Of a DNA stretch of 64,000 bases, positions 22,792-34,424 are shown in pieces. The notes below the pieces were generated by a model. The model saw only the letters and a program-made list of their open reading frames with translations, had not been told where the DNA came from and searched no databases. A program made the position numbers and the translations under genes. Within the stretch, counting starts at the first letter, position 1, and each line of letters opens with the position of its first letter. This DNA comes from Galeruca laticollis (lineage: Eukaryota > Arthropoda > Insecta > Coleoptera > Chrysomelidae). The stretch is taken from NCBI GenBank assembly GCA_963921935.1, contig OY998180.1:111482183-111546182 (forward strand), read 5' to 3'.

Positions 22792-23268
22792 TGTAATGTT
22801 TTTCTTATTTATTAAAAGTTTTTATTACGGGTGGGATAAATTATAAACACACGGTATGGCTACTTACTAATTTATTTAAACACTAACTCACTAACACTTA
22901 ATTTATATATACTTAACTAATCACTTAAATTCAATTTATATGCACACAAACTTTATATTAGCACTTTACTGTTCGGTGTATTTTTGTTTATTTCTCGAGA
23001 TCACTTTTTCAACTCACTCCTCCACTGATCGGTCCTCCTTATTTATATTAATGCCTTTCTCACTAGAGAATTCTGGGCTGCGGCTTACACAAAAACAATT
23101 GATTCTGGCCTCTTCTAGATAACTCTGGTCACAAAAACAATGTTTACATAAGATAGTCGTGAAGTCGTAAACAGTTTAAAAAATGCGTATCCGCCATAAT
23201 TTTAACTTTTATACCTGGCTTAGACAGAGTCGGTTTTAGGGACTATACCAGTGAGCTGTTTCGTAACA
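22792..23268 (-). repeat. 5' LTR of the gypsy element
   Basis: Reading the minus strand it starts TGTTACG and ends CATTACA, with TG...CA ends. It matches the 3' LTR with scattered differences and small indels. On the minus strand the primer binding site follows immediately. Confidence 0.94.
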
Positions 23269-23272
23269 ATAC

Positions 23273-24070
23273 AAATAATGAAGAACGAACTACAGTAAGT
23301 ATGTCTTCAAACTTATTTACCGCAGATTCAATACAATCTTCAAAACGTCTTAAAAGCGCTCTTGTGCACGCATCCTAAATCATAGCTGTTGTAATACTAC
23401 GATATGCCTCACGAATGCGTTTTTTAAGCTCATCTTAATCTACAGGCTGTGTTCGATATACTAATTATTTAAGATAACCGCACAAAAAAGTTCAGTGGCA
23501 TTAGATCGAGCGAGCAGGGAGGTCAAGCTATAGGTCCGCAATTACCTATCCAACTGTTGTGATTGAGATACTTCGCAACAATGCCTGCATTATGAGGTGG
23601 AGCACCGTCAGCACTAGATCATTATATTTCGCTCTTCCAAAGGAATGTCTTCCATAAGTTCAGGTAATTTGTTTTCAAGAAAATCTAAACACCTCGTAAA
23701 AGTATGGCACACACAAATGACTATTGACTAACCCACACCATACATTTATACTCCAACCTGTTTAAAAACGAGTTAAACGAACCTATTGAGGATTAGAGAT
23801 GTGAATTCTAATCTTCTGTATAAATCAGTACCTAGTCCTCAGTTCTTGAACTGAATGTTGTTTAAATGGGTGATATTTGTGTTGCTTCAAAATCCTCTGT
23901 ATCGTGCTTTTGCGTATTCCCAGTTCTTCAGCTATATTTCTAACAGAAGTATGAGGATTGATACCAACATACGCAAGTATATTAATTACATTATCATCAG
24001 TTCTCACTGGATATCGGTGCGGTGCACGGTTTTTGCTGCGCATCTTCCGTTCCAATTTAGTAAACACCAT
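23273..24070 (-). pseudogene. Tc1/mariner-type transposase remnant
   Basis: The minus strand begins near 24070 (FTKLERKMRSKNRAPHRYPV) and encodes a helix-turn-helix resembling the 44175-44462 protein: NPHTSVRNIAEELGIRKSTI, then QRILKQHKYHPF. Past a stop at 23832 it keeps GWSINVWCGLVNSHLC, ADGAPPHNAGIVAKYLN (second Asp motif) and PPCSLDLMPLNFF (third Asp motif). Many stops and frameshifts show it is long dead. It lies between the gypsy 5' LTR and a Penelope-like fragment. Its ends were not defined. Confidence 0.75.
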
Positions 24071-24074
24071 GTGT

Positions 24075-24404
24075 GATACCTGAGGACGTTGTGAATGTGG
24101 GTAGGTATACATAAGGCACACTGGCCAAACATTGTCAAAAAGATTAGCTTCACATAAAAGCGATTGTAAAAACAAACCACAGGCGACTAGCCTTCGTATA
24201 CACGTTAACCAGAGTAATCAGAGGGTGCAGTACGAAAATGCTGTTATTCTTGACTCAGAAAATAATCTATTCCAGCGAAAGATATCGGAGATGTGTTACA
24301 TTAGTGAATGCAAAAATACTCTCAACCACAAGAAAGACGTAGATGGCTTAAGTTTAATGTATACATACTTACTAGAGCAGATACTTACTAAGCAAAATAA
24401 GTGA
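24075..24404 (+). pseudogene. Penelope-like element, GIY-YIG endonuclease C-terminus
   Basis: The plus strand reads CECG, a stop, then VYIRHTGQTLSKRLASHKSD, the GIY-YIG nuclease signature of Penelope-like elements (family pattern C..C...YIGQTG..L..R...H). It continues with ENAVILDSENNLFQRKISEM and ends KDVDGLSLMYTYLL before the stop at 24404. The reverse transcriptase part upstream is missing, so this is a 5'-truncated copy. Its left edge abuts the mariner remnant. Confidence 0.8.
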
Positions 24405-24960
24405 CCAGAAATACTTAACCATTGATTTCAATGTGAATGTATATAGTGTAGAGGAAAGACTAAGAGTTGGCAGAATTACACCAGAACTACTCCAATTACA
24501 AAAGTGACATCAGTCATTTTTTGACATTTGTCGTTCTGCTTTCTCCAGTTCCCTGTCTGATTGTAGTCACAGAGAAATAGTTTAATGTAAATCTTCATCC
24601 ATACTGTTTGATGAGGTAGATTTTTAATAATATTGACAACTGGTTACTTGTATTTTTGATTTTAAACATGTCCATTTACATATTTTTAAAATTCTCATAT
24701 CCTTTTTTTAAATTCAGTTTTTAATACTTCCAAATGTGAGCCTATGTTTACATACACCTCTTTTTCGTAATGTGGTCGCTATATTTTTAGAGCTTTAATG
24801 CTGATTCTGGTGTGTGTAATAATAATTAACTCATACGTATTTGTAATGGAGTATTCTCCTTATTTTTTAGTTCATCCTGATGAAGTTTGTAATCACAACC
24901 GAAAGTTTCAACTTTGAATAAAAGCATTTACTTAAGACTTTCATTGCTTCCTCCTTGGTT
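24405..24960 (+). other. 3' region of the Penelope-like fragment
   Basis: Non-coding DNA after the GIY-YIG stop. It contains ctgatga at 24877-24883 and cgaaag at about 24900-24905, a spacing typical of the conserved 3' ends of Penelope-like elements, where hammerhead ribozyme motifs are known. The end at about 24935-24960 is approximate. Confidence 0.5.
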
Positions 24961-25026
24961 CTTTTGGTGTTTCTCACCGTTATATTTTTGTTATATAGTT
25001 ACCAGTACCCCGTTACTGTCCTCCTG

Positions 25027-25030
<4 letters not shown>

Positions 25031-25073
<43 letters not shown>
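25031..25073. repeat. (TA)n microsatellite
   Basis: A run of alternating TA of about 40 bases. Confidence 0.93.
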
Positions 25074-25078
<5 letters not shown>

Positions 25079-25083
25079 CATAT

Positions 25084-25401
25084 ATAATTTTTATAATAAC
25101 TAGTCTTGGAATAAAAGGTCTCCATTACTTTAATTATAATTTTATTGACGTTTCGACATCATACGTGTCATCTTCTGAACAATGTTGCTAAAATTACACA
25201 AATATTTACAATCTTTACATTATTTAACAGGTGATAAAATACTTACATAAAATCTACGACTTTATACAACTCAAAACATTTTAAAAATCATTTTAAAATG
25301 TGTATCTAAAATAAATGATCTAGTATCAACTTAATGGATGTTATGGTTTTTTAAAGTTTTTTTTTAATTTAACAAGTGTTAATGGTTTATACTGTATGAA
25401 G
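25084..25401 (-). other. Possible minus-strand Penelope-type 3' end
   Basis: On the minus strand (about 25183-25141) lies cagaagatgacacg followed by gatgtcgaaacgtc, a motif pair common at the 3' ends of Penelope- and RTE-type insect elements. No ORF accompanies it. The remainder is AT-rich without features. Confidence 0.35.
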
Positions 25402-25524
25402 ATATATTAATTCATTTCAGGTATTATACAGATTGGACACATTTGTCAAGATGCAATAGTTATATCGATGTCTATTTTTTCATATACTATTTGTTATTTT
25501 TATTTTTAATTCTAAATTAAACTG

Positions 25525-25527
<3 letters not shown>
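25402..25527 (+). repeat. Left arm of a 126-bp inverted repeat
   Basis: The segment starting atatattaattc and ending aattaaactgtt is the inverse of 35086-35211 with about two mismatches. It directly borders the (AT)n tract into which the LTR element inserted, so the two arms were neighbours before that insertion. Confidence 0.92.
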
Positions 25528-25582
<55 letters not shown>

Positions 25583-25631
25583 TGAACTTATCGAAGTAAA
25601 TATTAAAGAGAATGAGACACAAATATATGAA
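25583..25631 (+). repeat. 5' LTR, first part
   Basis: Starts tgaacttatcgaagtaaat and matches the start of the 3' LTR (34425 onward). It ends in atatgaa, which is also present at the far side of the non-LTR insertion. Confidence 0.88.
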
Positions 25632-25726
25632 TTTTTTTTTTTTTGTATATCAATCCCATCAACCACGTAGGGTTATTAGCGAGTTAAAATGATGGAAGTT
25701 CACTTATTGTAGCTTGGTTATAGTCT

Positions 25727-28700
25727 CTATATTTTGCTACTTAATTTGCAGTCTTTTAGGTAGTTTAAAAGTTTTTTAGTTTCTTGCTTTTCTTGTAATA
25801 GTTTTTTTAGTGATAGTGGTAGTTGATTCTTTTTCCGTTCCTTGTCGTATTTCGCACATTCGATTACCAGGTGTTTCACGGTTAACTCACTGTTACACAT
25901 TTCGCACATTGGTTTATTTTTTCCTGCTAGTAAGTAGTCGTGTGTGATGCGCGTATGACCGATTCGAATACGAGAAAGGATCACTTGTTCTCTTCTATTT
26001 ATGTTTTTACAGTTCCAACCGTGAGTATTTGTAGTGACTTCATATGATTTGTGTTGGTTATGTCTTGCTTCTTCCTGCCATTTATCGTAGATTTTGCTCT
26101 TGTAGAACGCTTTCAAATCAGTATGTACGGTAAAATCGTTCCTTCCTGATTGTTGATTGGTGAATGCATTTTTTGCTATTTGATCTACTCTCTCATTCCC
26201 TTCTATTCCAGTATGGGATGGGACCCACATGAATTTAATATGTATGCTGCTGTTTCTGCAATTCTGTAGCTCTTTCTTGATCAGTATGGCTATAGGGTGA
26301 TTAGAGTACAGTTGACGAAGTGCTGTTAGTGAACTTTGAGAGTCAGATATTAAAAGGACATTTTTATGCTTGATTTTCTTGAGTGCTTCTAAGATGGCGA
26401 ATAATTCAGCTGAATGAATAGATGTGAAGGGTGGGAGTATGTAGGATTTCGAAAAGTCCTCGGAGTAGAAGGCAGCCCCAATTTCATCTTGGTTTTTTGA
26501 AGCATCTGTGTATACCTTATAAATGCTACCGTATTTATTTAAGGCTCTTAGGAATTCTTGTTTCATTCTGGCTGTTGGAGTCTCTGATTTATTAAGGTAG
26601 GCGAGGCTTAGGTCTAGGATAGGGAGTGTTATTGTCCATGGAGGAGGATAATTTATTGATGGGACGTCATAAATATTTGGGAAATGCGAATTTATTTTGT
26701 TTTGACTCTGTGATAGAAAGGAGGAGTAGTTTAGCTGGATAAAAATTTGGCTTTAAAACGATCAGATAAGACGTTGTGGGCTACTGGATTTCTTTTGTTT
26801 GATATTACAGAGACAGCATAAGAGATGCTTAGATATTCTCTTCTGTAAGAAAGCGGTAACTCTCCAGTCTCCCAATGTAAGCTTTGGATAGGACTTGTAC
26901 GATGGGCACCCAAACAGATGCGAAGAGCTGTGTTTTGTATAACTTCCACTGACTGAAGAAGGCTTTTGTTGGCAGAGTTATAGGCAATCGTTCCATAGTC
27001 AAGTTTTGATCTGATCAATGATTTATAGATGTGCAGTAAACTTGAGTAGTCTGCGCCCCAGTTTTTGAATGCTAGTGATCTGAGTAAATTAATTCCAGGT
27101 TGGCATTTTTTCTTCAATGTCAGAATGTGTGATTTCCATGTCAGCTTTTGGTCGAGTATCATTCCTAGAAAACTTATTTCTCTCACATATTCTATTTTCT
27201 GTCCATAAAGGTACAAGTTTTCAAGTTGTGGTTGAGTCCTTTTCGAGAAACATAAAGCTTTGGTTTTTGTCGTGTTGAAACGCAGTCCACTTGTTTTTGA
27301 CCAATCATCTATTGTAGCTATTGTTTGTTCGATGGTTTTATGTATTGTAGTCATATTTTTCCCTCTGCAATAGATAACCAGGTCATCTGCATATAGTCTG
27401 CATTTCACGGGTGATTTACAGTTTGCTATAATTGAATTTATTGCTATGAGAAATAATGTCGTGCTGAGATTTGACCCTTGTGGAATGCCGTTTTCTTGGG
27501 TGTTCAGCTGTGAGTATACGCCATCTACTCGTACTTGGTACTGTCGTTGATCAAGAAAGTTCGATATATATTTCAATATGTTACCCCGTATTGACCAGTC
27601 GTAAAGAGTTTTGATTATTGAGTATTTCCAGACTGTATCGTAGGCTTTACGAATATCAAAAAATACTCCGATGCAGTGCTGCTTTATTGCAAAGGCCTCG
27701 TGGATCTCAGATTCTAGATCTATAAGATTGTCTAACGTGGAGCGATTTTTACGGAAACCACACTGTTCGGGTATGATTAGTTTTTCTGATTCTAGGTGCC
27801 CGAAAAGTCTGTTATTAATTATCTTCTCAAGAACTTTTCCCATGCTACAGGTGAGTGAAATTGGTCTATATGTTTCTGGATCTGATTTCGCTTTACTTGG
27901 CTTAGGAATGGGAATTATAATGGAAACTGTCCATGCTCTGGGATATACTTTCTTTGTTAAGATCAGGTTATATATCTTTAGTAAATGTTCTTTGGTTTGT
28001 TTACTTAGACTTCTTAGAAAAATGAGTGGAATATTATCAGGACCTGGGCTGGAGTTTTTAGAGTTTTGGAGTGAATTTTCAAGTTCGTCAATGGTTATTG
28101 CATAGTTCAAACTGTTCGTTTGCTGCTTATTATTATTATAGTCAATTTCTTGCTGATCTGCTTTGTTTTTATGATTCAAAAAATCTGGTGTGTAGTTTGA
28201 GTTGCTTGAGTTTTTTTGATATTCACTTGATAAGATGTTTGTTATTTCATCTCGGTTTTTATAAATAGTGTTATTTATCTCCAGAAAGTTTATTGTATTG
28301 GATTGTTTTGGTTTGGATATCCTTTTGACTTTTTCCCATATAGTGGACATTGGAGTTGAGCTGTTTATTGTTGAAACATACTCTTTCCATGATTCCCGTT
28401 TCGCTTTTTTTATTGTGTATCTGGCTTTGGCTCTCAATCGTTTGAATTCAATTGAATTTTGTTCCGTCTTGCTTCTTTTGAATCTGTTAAAAGCTTCTTT
28501 CGATTTCTTCACAGCCTCTTTGCAGTCCAAGTTCCACCAGGGAACCGTTTGGTGTTTGTTGTTGTGTTCGTACCGTCCAATATGATTATCTGCTGATTGC
28601 GTTATTAATTCTGTGATAAAGTGTACTTCTTGATCAATATCCGCATCTTCCTTTAACTCGTGGAGATTTTCTTGTATAAATTCTTGGAATTCGTTCCAAT

Positions 28701-29396
28701 TTGCTGATTTTATTTTCCATTTTGTTATTGGGTCCGGTGTATTTTCCGGTTCGCTGCTAATTATTATGGGATAGTGGTCACTATCATATAAATACGTTGA
28801 TACATCCCAATTAAGTATTTGTGAGAGAGATGGGTGACATATTGTTAGGTCGATTGCTGAATCTTCACCAGTTATTATGTCATGTCTGGTTTTTTGGCCG
28901 TCATTTAGGAGGTTAAGATTGTACTTTTCTAATAGATTTTCATTTTTTTTCCAAAAGGTGTCTGCTTAGTAGAGCCCCAGATATAGTTGTGGGCATTAAA
29001 GTCTCCCACTATTATCTGAGGAGCTGGAATTTGGCTCAGCAGCTCAGTGAGTTCTTCTGTAGTAGGTTCCTGATTTGGGGGAATGTATATGTTGCACAAT
29101 GAAAAGGTCATTGTATCTTTCACTCTAACGGCGACTGCTTCAATAATAGTTTTTAGATGAATTGATGTTGCATCTATTGTATTTCTAATATATGTTGCTA
29201 CACCTCCACTGGCTATTCTTGCATTTTCTCGATTTTTAGAGAAACAATTATAATTTTTTAGATTATGGATTCTATTGTTTTTGAAATTGGTTTCTTGTAG
29301 GCATATTAGCATGGGCTTGTATTTTGAAATTATTAATTGCATTTTCTAGGTGGGTATAGTACCCATTTATATTCCACTGAATTAAGGAAGTGAAGG
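25727..29396 (-). pseudogene. ORF2: endonuclease, reverse transcriptase, RNase H (frameshifted)
   Basis: It begins with IQWNINGYYTHLE near 29370, the start of an APE-type endonuclease, then ICLQETNF, GDFNAHNYIWGS and SDHYPI. A frameshift falls near 29345 and another near 28935. The reverse transcriptase (28530-26731) has IIPIPKPSKAKSDPETYRPI, FFDIRKAYDTVW (first Asp), GIPQGSNLST, and YADDLVIYC with the catalytic Asp pair. Two small frameshifts lie at about 26740 and 26698. RNase H (26566 on) has KVYTDASKN, SAELFAILEAL, LLISDSQSSL and WVPSHTGIEGNERVD. The end has CEMCNSELTVKHLVIECAKY, a Cys/His motif. All domains are present; the frameshifts prevent full translation. Confidence 0.93.
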
Positions 29397-29405
29397 TAAA
29401 CAAGA

Positions 29406-30740
29406 TTAATAGGTTTCAATAGAGGTATCTGTGTCCAGTTCTGTTTGGTATTCAGGGTTTATCTGTTTGAGAATTTTATTTTTAATTCGAGTGCATCTCA
29501 TCTTCATTTTTTTATCCTTCAAATAGGGGTATATTCTGGTAAGTAGGTCTGTGACTTCCGTTATTTCTTCGGTGTACATTTTCACGATACTGATAGGATC
29601 TGTAAACCCTTCACAATTTTCAAAAAAATCTATAAGTTCTTCATAGGTTAGAGGATAGTTGATATCTGTATTCTTGAAAAGCGCTTTAGTGTGACTTAAC
29701 ATTTCTCCTATTGATTTTTTTGGTTCTTTGTTTTCGGTTTGTTTTATTTTCTTTTCACTATTTGTTGGTTTTACAAATGTAGGTAGGTGTTCAGTTGTTG
29801 TTGGTGATGGGGAACGTTCTGTTGATGTTCTTTTATTTTGTGGTTTGGTTGTTTCGATTTCGTTTCTGTTGATAGTCGGTGTGCTGTCTTTACTATTTTC
29901 GGTGTGTTTAACTACTTGGGTATTCATTGTTTGAGGTTCGGAAATTTGTTCTGAGTTTTGGTTATTTGATTGATCCTGTTGATATTGTGAAATGTTGTTT
30001 GTTTCTTCTTCAGTTTGATTGTCGGCTGGATTTTCTGGTGATGATTCTGTTGATGGGTTAAAGTGAGTTGAAGTGATTGCTCTATTTGGGCAGTTTTTTG
30101 TTGTATGAGTAGTTTGTTTACATTGTAAGCATTCTTGATTATCAAGGGACAAAAATATCCTATATGAGGTTTGTTCATATGTGATTAAAAATGAATCGGG
30201 AAGGGACTGGTTATTGAATGGAGATATAAATATTTGTCTTCTAAAACTTAGGATATGTTGAAATGCGGGATCTGAGATTCCTATTCGCAAGAAAGATAAG
30301 GGTGAAAGAGGATTAATCCCTAGATTTTTGAGTTCTTATTCAAGGACTGAGTGGGGGATAGAAGGACAAACATTGGATAATATTAATCTTTGACTAGGAG
30401 TGACTAGTCGACGTGCCTGTAGTATTTGTTGGTTTATTTGGATTTTACCGTGATTGTTGATGAATGTGTTCACTAAATTTTCATTTGCCAAATAAATACA
30501 TATTCTGTTGTTTGATAGCTTTGAGCAAAAAATTATGTTATTTGGTTGGATTGTTTGGCATAGTGCCTTTAGGTAGTCTTCTAGCCTAGTGTTTTCGATT
30601 GCGTCGAATAGTATAGCTTGATTTCTGGATGGGAAATTGTTTGTTCTGGTTTGTTGGTTTGCTACTGAGGAATATGTTTTGGGTTGTTGGGTTGTGTTAT
30701 TAGTGGGTGTACACCCTATTTGAGATATGTTGTCATCCAT
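29406..30740 (-). pseudogene. ORF1 (Gag-like) of the I-type element
   Basis: The frame runs from ATG 30740 to 29406, interrupted by one TAA at 30336-30338. The N-terminal part is polar and Asn/Gln-rich; the middle has LRIGISDPAFQHILSFRRQI. A zinc knuckle, CLQCKQTTHTTKNC (C-X2-C-X4-H-X4-C), follows. A long Thr/Glu/Asn-rich linker and a charged C-terminal region (EELIDFFENCEGF) complete it. ORF1 proteins of this kind bind element RNA in ribonucleoprotein particles. With one stop codon in 445, the copy is close to intact. Confidence 0.88.
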
Positions 30741-30987
30741 TTTTAAGTATCATTTAGGTTTTCCTTAATACGGATGTGGCGAAGTATTTTCTGTTATTTA
30801 TATCTGATATTAAATTCAGATTCACTTCTAGTTAATGTGTTGTTTTACTAATGTTTTAATAAAAAGTTAACCTGATATTCTTACTTGCTTGTTTTGGTTC
30901 ACTTTGAAAATATTCACTAATTACTTTTTAACTACTTAATCGTTTCGGAGCGCACAACTGTACTGTACAAAGGTTCAACACCGAATC

Positions 30988-31318
30988 ATATGAAATTTGA
31001 ACTTTGTCAGATGGTGAATAGAGATTACTTTCTTCAGACAGATAGATTTATCATTTATACGTATAATTATAAGTAAGAAATATATCTCATACCAAATCAA
31101 ACACTTATGATATCAATTATCCTTTATAACTATATAAATACATCAATAATATTGAAAATCGTTACCTTAGATTTCAGTCGTAAACAATGAGTCATAAATT
31201 TTAATCCATCGCTGGTAAATTATAAATTCATATAACCTGTGCTAGTCAATTCAACAAAGTTAAAAACATCGATAAATTATAAATAAAAATAACTAAAATA
31301 AAACTAAATATATTATAA
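30988..31318 (+). repeat. 5' LTR, second part
   Basis: Continues from atatgaa (30988-30994) with aatttgaactttgtcag... as in the 3' LTR. It ends tattata before the primer site. It differs from 34471-34798 at only a handful of bases, so the two LTRs are quite similar. Confidence 0.9.
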
Positions 31319-31434
31319 ATGGCCCGAAACGTGGGGCAATTAGGCAACTAAATATCCAATTATAATATAAATAATTATATTAAAATTGACACAAAAAAAA
31401 CGTGGGGAGATTTAAAGATATTTGGTAGCATTTT

Positions 31435-32718
31435 GTGAAGAGAATAATTAAATTATACATAAATATTAAAAAAATTTTTGACTATAATCATAATATCAAC
31501 ATGGAAGGAAAAAGTACACTGAAAGTTGGAAAACAGGAGTATAGGAGACAGGAAACGAGAGAAAGAACAAAAGAGGAATCTGAGAAGATATGGCAACTTT
31601 TGTTCAGTATAAAGGAGGGCGTAAATTGTATGAGAGAAGGTATTGATAAAATGGGTAGGACAATAGAAGGAATTAACGAAAGTATGAGTAATTGGTGTGA
31701 CGAAATATGTAAGGATAAGAAAACTATGTTAAAAGATTTTAACAAAGTAGAGGGGAACATAGATAATAAAATGGATAAGTTGTCAGATGATAAAATTACT
31801 ATGAAGGAAGAAACGAATGGTAAGGAGGACAAGATTAATGAATATATGAACAAAATGGAGGAAAATTTGAATGGAAATATAAATACAATGAGGGGGGAAA
31901 TTAAAGGAGATATCAACAGGATAGATGAAAAAATGGACCAGATGAGTGGGAACATAGATAAATTGGAAAAGAAAATTGAAGATGCGAAATCCGAAAATAT
32001 TAAAGAAATCCAGAAAATCAGGGAAGAAAACGAAGAAGTTAAAACAAGAATGGATAAGGTGCAACAAAATATGGAGGATCAAAATAAAAATTTAAGAACA
32101 GAGATTCAAGAAAATGGAATCAAAATCTGGGAAGAGATAGAAAAACATGTTGATCAAGAAATTCAAGAATTGGGTAGATGTTTGGAAGAAAATTTGTCGG
32201 GAAGCATTGTAATGGAAGTAACTAAACAAAATGAAGAAATAATACAGAAGGTGGATCAGAGAGTCAAGGATTTAAATGTGAGACTGGAGGAACAAACAGG
32301 AACATATGAAAAAAGGAGTCAAATTATGGATAGTCAATACAACAAGAAAGTACTTGAGATGAACCGAGGATTGAAAGACACAGTAGAAGATATAGGAGCA
32401 AATATGAGAGGAAATGTAAGAGATATAGGATGCCTAGGAGAATTTTACAATTATAATGTACTAACAAGAATAAAATGTGATGATAAAATGAATATAATCT
32501 ACACAAATGCTTTCATTAAAATAATAAGTGAAATGAATAAGGTAGAAGAATTGGAGACACAGATTTTATTGGATTTATTGGAAGGAATTAATGAGATACG
32601 GGACTGCAAAATTAAGGAGGATATGATAGAGAACGGAAAGAAGATTCAGAAGTGTAATGAGAAACAAACAACAAGAGAAGAACATCAGAAAAAAGTTAGG
32701 AAAAGAATAGCAAATTAA
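31435..32718 (+). CDS. 427-codon Lys/Glu-rich coiled-coil ORF (Gag-like)
   Basis: An uninterrupted frame inside the LTR element with pol deletion. It could start at Met 31435 or, more likely, at Met 31501 (MEGKSTLKVGKQEYRRQETR), since the first 22 residues read like AT-rich leader. Heptad-like blocks such as MDKMSDD-, MDQMSGN- and MEENLNGN- alternate over residues about 60-320 and predict a long coiled coil. A distinct C-terminal part (LGEFYNYNVLTRIKCDD) follows. There is no zinc knuckle. The gypsy Gag at 21722-22747 has similar M-D-E-K-I repeats. Its position after the primer site argues for Gag. It stays open while the rest of the element has gone. Confidence 0.72.
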   Translation: MKRIIKLYINIKKIFDYNHNINMEGKSTLKVGKQEYRRQETRERTKEESEKIWQLLFSIKEGVNCMREGIDKMGRTIEGINESMSNWCDEICKDKKTMLKDFNKVEGNIDNKMDKLSDDKITMKEETNGKEDKINEYMNKMEENLNGNINTMRGEIKGDINRIDEKMDQMSGNIDKLEKKIEDAKSENIKEIQKIREENEEVKTRMDKVQQNMEDQNKNLRTEIQENGIKIWEEIEKHVDQEIQELGRCLEENLSGSIVMEVTKQNEEIIQKVDQRVKDLNVRLEEQTGTYEKRSQIMDSQYNKKVLEMNRGLKDTVEDIGANMRGNVRDIGCLGEFYNYNVLTRIKCDDKMNIIYTNAFIKIISEMNKVEELETQILLDLLEGINEIRDCKIKEDMIENGKKIQKCNEKQTTREEHQKKVRKRIAN

Positions 32719-33762
32719 ATAGTATAACATGATGATTGGAAGGAAGCTTGGAAACGAAAAAGCTATGAAATGGACAGGAAAAGGATAATAAAATAAACTG
32801 GAAGATAAATTTATTAATATCACATAACAATTATAAAAAAACAGAAATGAATTTAAGATAAAAATTTTATTATAAACAATGTACAAAGATATAGATAGGT
32901 TAGGTCAGAAAAAGCTGTAAATAAAATAATAGACATAAGTATAGATTAAAAGAAAAATTCAATATTAATTAAGTATATCATGCTAGAGAATATTATAGGA
33001 TAGATCGTGTTCTTTGTTGATTAAGCAGAGGATATTCCAAACGATTCTTCACACTTCTTTATTAAGAATCTAAAAAAAAAGAAAAAAATATATATAATAC
33101 ATATCATATAATATAAATCGAAACTTATTAGGTGAAACTTAGGAATGGAATAAATAGTTTAGAGTATACAGAGGGAAATTCAAACAGGGCAAACAAATAA
33201 GTAATGATAAATAAATTAGTTGAAGTACTGGCTTTATATAGAAATAAAACAGGAAGATATAAGATAGAGGGGATGAAATCATGTACAACTAAAAATATTA
33301 AATAGAAATTCACATATTTAGAAAATAAATGGAATAAGACACAACAATTAAACAAACGAGAAGAAAGGAGATAGGTAGATGAATTATATAGATTAGAATA
33401 TATGAGATGATGTTTTGATGTCAATTGATATTTATAGAATATTTGGAGGTATATGGAAGAATAAGGAAATTAATACTGAGATATATAAATATGAATTTTA
33501 GAAATGTTTAATTATAATGAAAAATGAATATGTAAAATGAAATATGAAATGATGAGTATATATAAAATAAAGTATAATGAAAATGTTGAAATATGAATAT
33601 GATATATAAGCAAGTATTAGTATGGATATGAGTAGTAGGGAGAATTAAAAGTATGAATATTTGAATTGACAATGAGACAAATTAAGTATATTTTATGAAA
33701 TATTAATAGAATAATCATAAATGAGAATCCAAAATCTGCATTTGAAGATGTGAATATTGATT
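32719..33762 (+). other. Non-coding, A-rich C-poor interior of the LTR element
   Basis: About 1 kb without a supported frame on the sense strand, where pol should lie. The base skew (many A and G, few C) matches the coiled-coil ORF and the integrase tail, so it belongs to the same element. Pol was deleted or eroded here. Confidence 0.6.
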
Positions 33763-34183
33763 TAAAATAGAAAAATTCATAAACGAATTACTAAACGGAG
33801 TAACGGGTGAGAATCCAACTTATATTATGAAGGGTATACAACCAGAACGTCACTGGATTTTAAACAGACAGTCAACAATGACAAGTGTACTCGAAAAGGT
33901 TAATCGAAGAATTATGCGGAATGCTGAGAAGTATATTAAAAAACAAGATAAAAAGAAACGTAGGATAACACAGTTTAATAAGGGTGATATGGTGATTGTC
34001 AAAGCTTTAAGAATGCCAAAGAAAGAAGATGAAGAACAATGTGCTAAATTATTATATCCATTCGAAGGTCCGTATATCATAGATACCGAAAACGGTAAAA
34101 ACAGTTATCGTTTAATATATCCAGGTACTAAAATATTAAGGGGTATCTTTAACATAGAACACATCTATAAATTTTATTCTTGA
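33763..34183 (+). pseudogene. Integrase C-terminal remnant (GPY/F-like)
   Basis: The frame is open from about 33763; the 118-codon stretch from Met 33827 ends at 34183. It reads TGENPTYIMKGIQPERHW, then FNKGDMVIVKALRMPKKEDE and LLYPFEGPYIIDTENGKNSY. The last is the GPY/F-type module found after the catalytic core of gypsy integrases. The HHCC and DDE parts are missing. It shows that the element was once a complete gypsy-type element. Confidence 0.72.
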
Positions 34184-34424
34184 GTAATATGTAGTGAAAC
34201 ATGAGGAATAGATAATGTTACAAGTATTTAAACTCATATAAAATAAGTTGTTTGTAAATAGTAGATTAAGGTAGGATAATTACATAACCAAGAATTAGTA
34301 TAGAAGTTTTTAATTATTTTCCTAGTAAATAGTGAAGGAACGATAAGTTTGTTTTTTGGGGAAATTGAAATTTAAACAAAAATTAACCAGGTCAATATTT
34401 ATTAAATTTAAATTTGAGGGGATT

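Larger units (their letters stand above)
16816..23268 (-). mobile_element. Ty3/gypsy LTR retrotransposon with SAP-Gag and macro/CCCH tail
   Basis: A 6.45-kb element lies between two LTRs. The 4-bp sequence atac flanks it on both sides (16812-16815 and 23269-23272). In minus-strand order it holds LTR, tRNA-Leu-type primer site, gag with SAP domain and coiled coil, a degenerate zinc knuckle, protease, reverse transcriptase, RNase H, integrase and a long C-terminal extension, polypurine tract and LTR. This is the Ty3/gypsy domain order (RT-RH-IN). No env is seen. Several stops and frameshifts break the polyprotein, yet long stretches stay open, so the copy is moderately old. Two solo LTRs of the family lie at 664-1142 and 40610-41094. 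Confidence 0.95.
25632..30987 (-). mobile_element. I/Jockey-group non-LTR retrotransposon, nearly full length
   Basis: A 5.36-kb element on the minus strand. Its 3' end is 13 T on the plus strand (25632-25644), a short poly(A) tail. The 7-bp sequence atatgaa is duplicated at 25625-25631 and 30988-30994. ORF1 has a zinc knuckle; ORF2 carries endonuclease, reverse transcriptase and RNase H. The RNase H points to the I group rather than the Jockey clade proper. The clean target duplication, short tail and few lesions make it one of the youngest insertions here. It landed in the LTR of the surrounding element. Confidence 0.93.

Noticed and set aside
24132..24175. Extension of the minus-strand mariner frame to 24175
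   Set aside because: This part is the antisense of the Penelope GIY-YIG fragment; the mariner remnant starts near 24070.
31488..32886. Long minus-strand open frames rich in Leu, Ile, Ser and Phe
   Set aside because: They are antisense shadows of the A-rich coiled-coil ORF and its C-poor flank.
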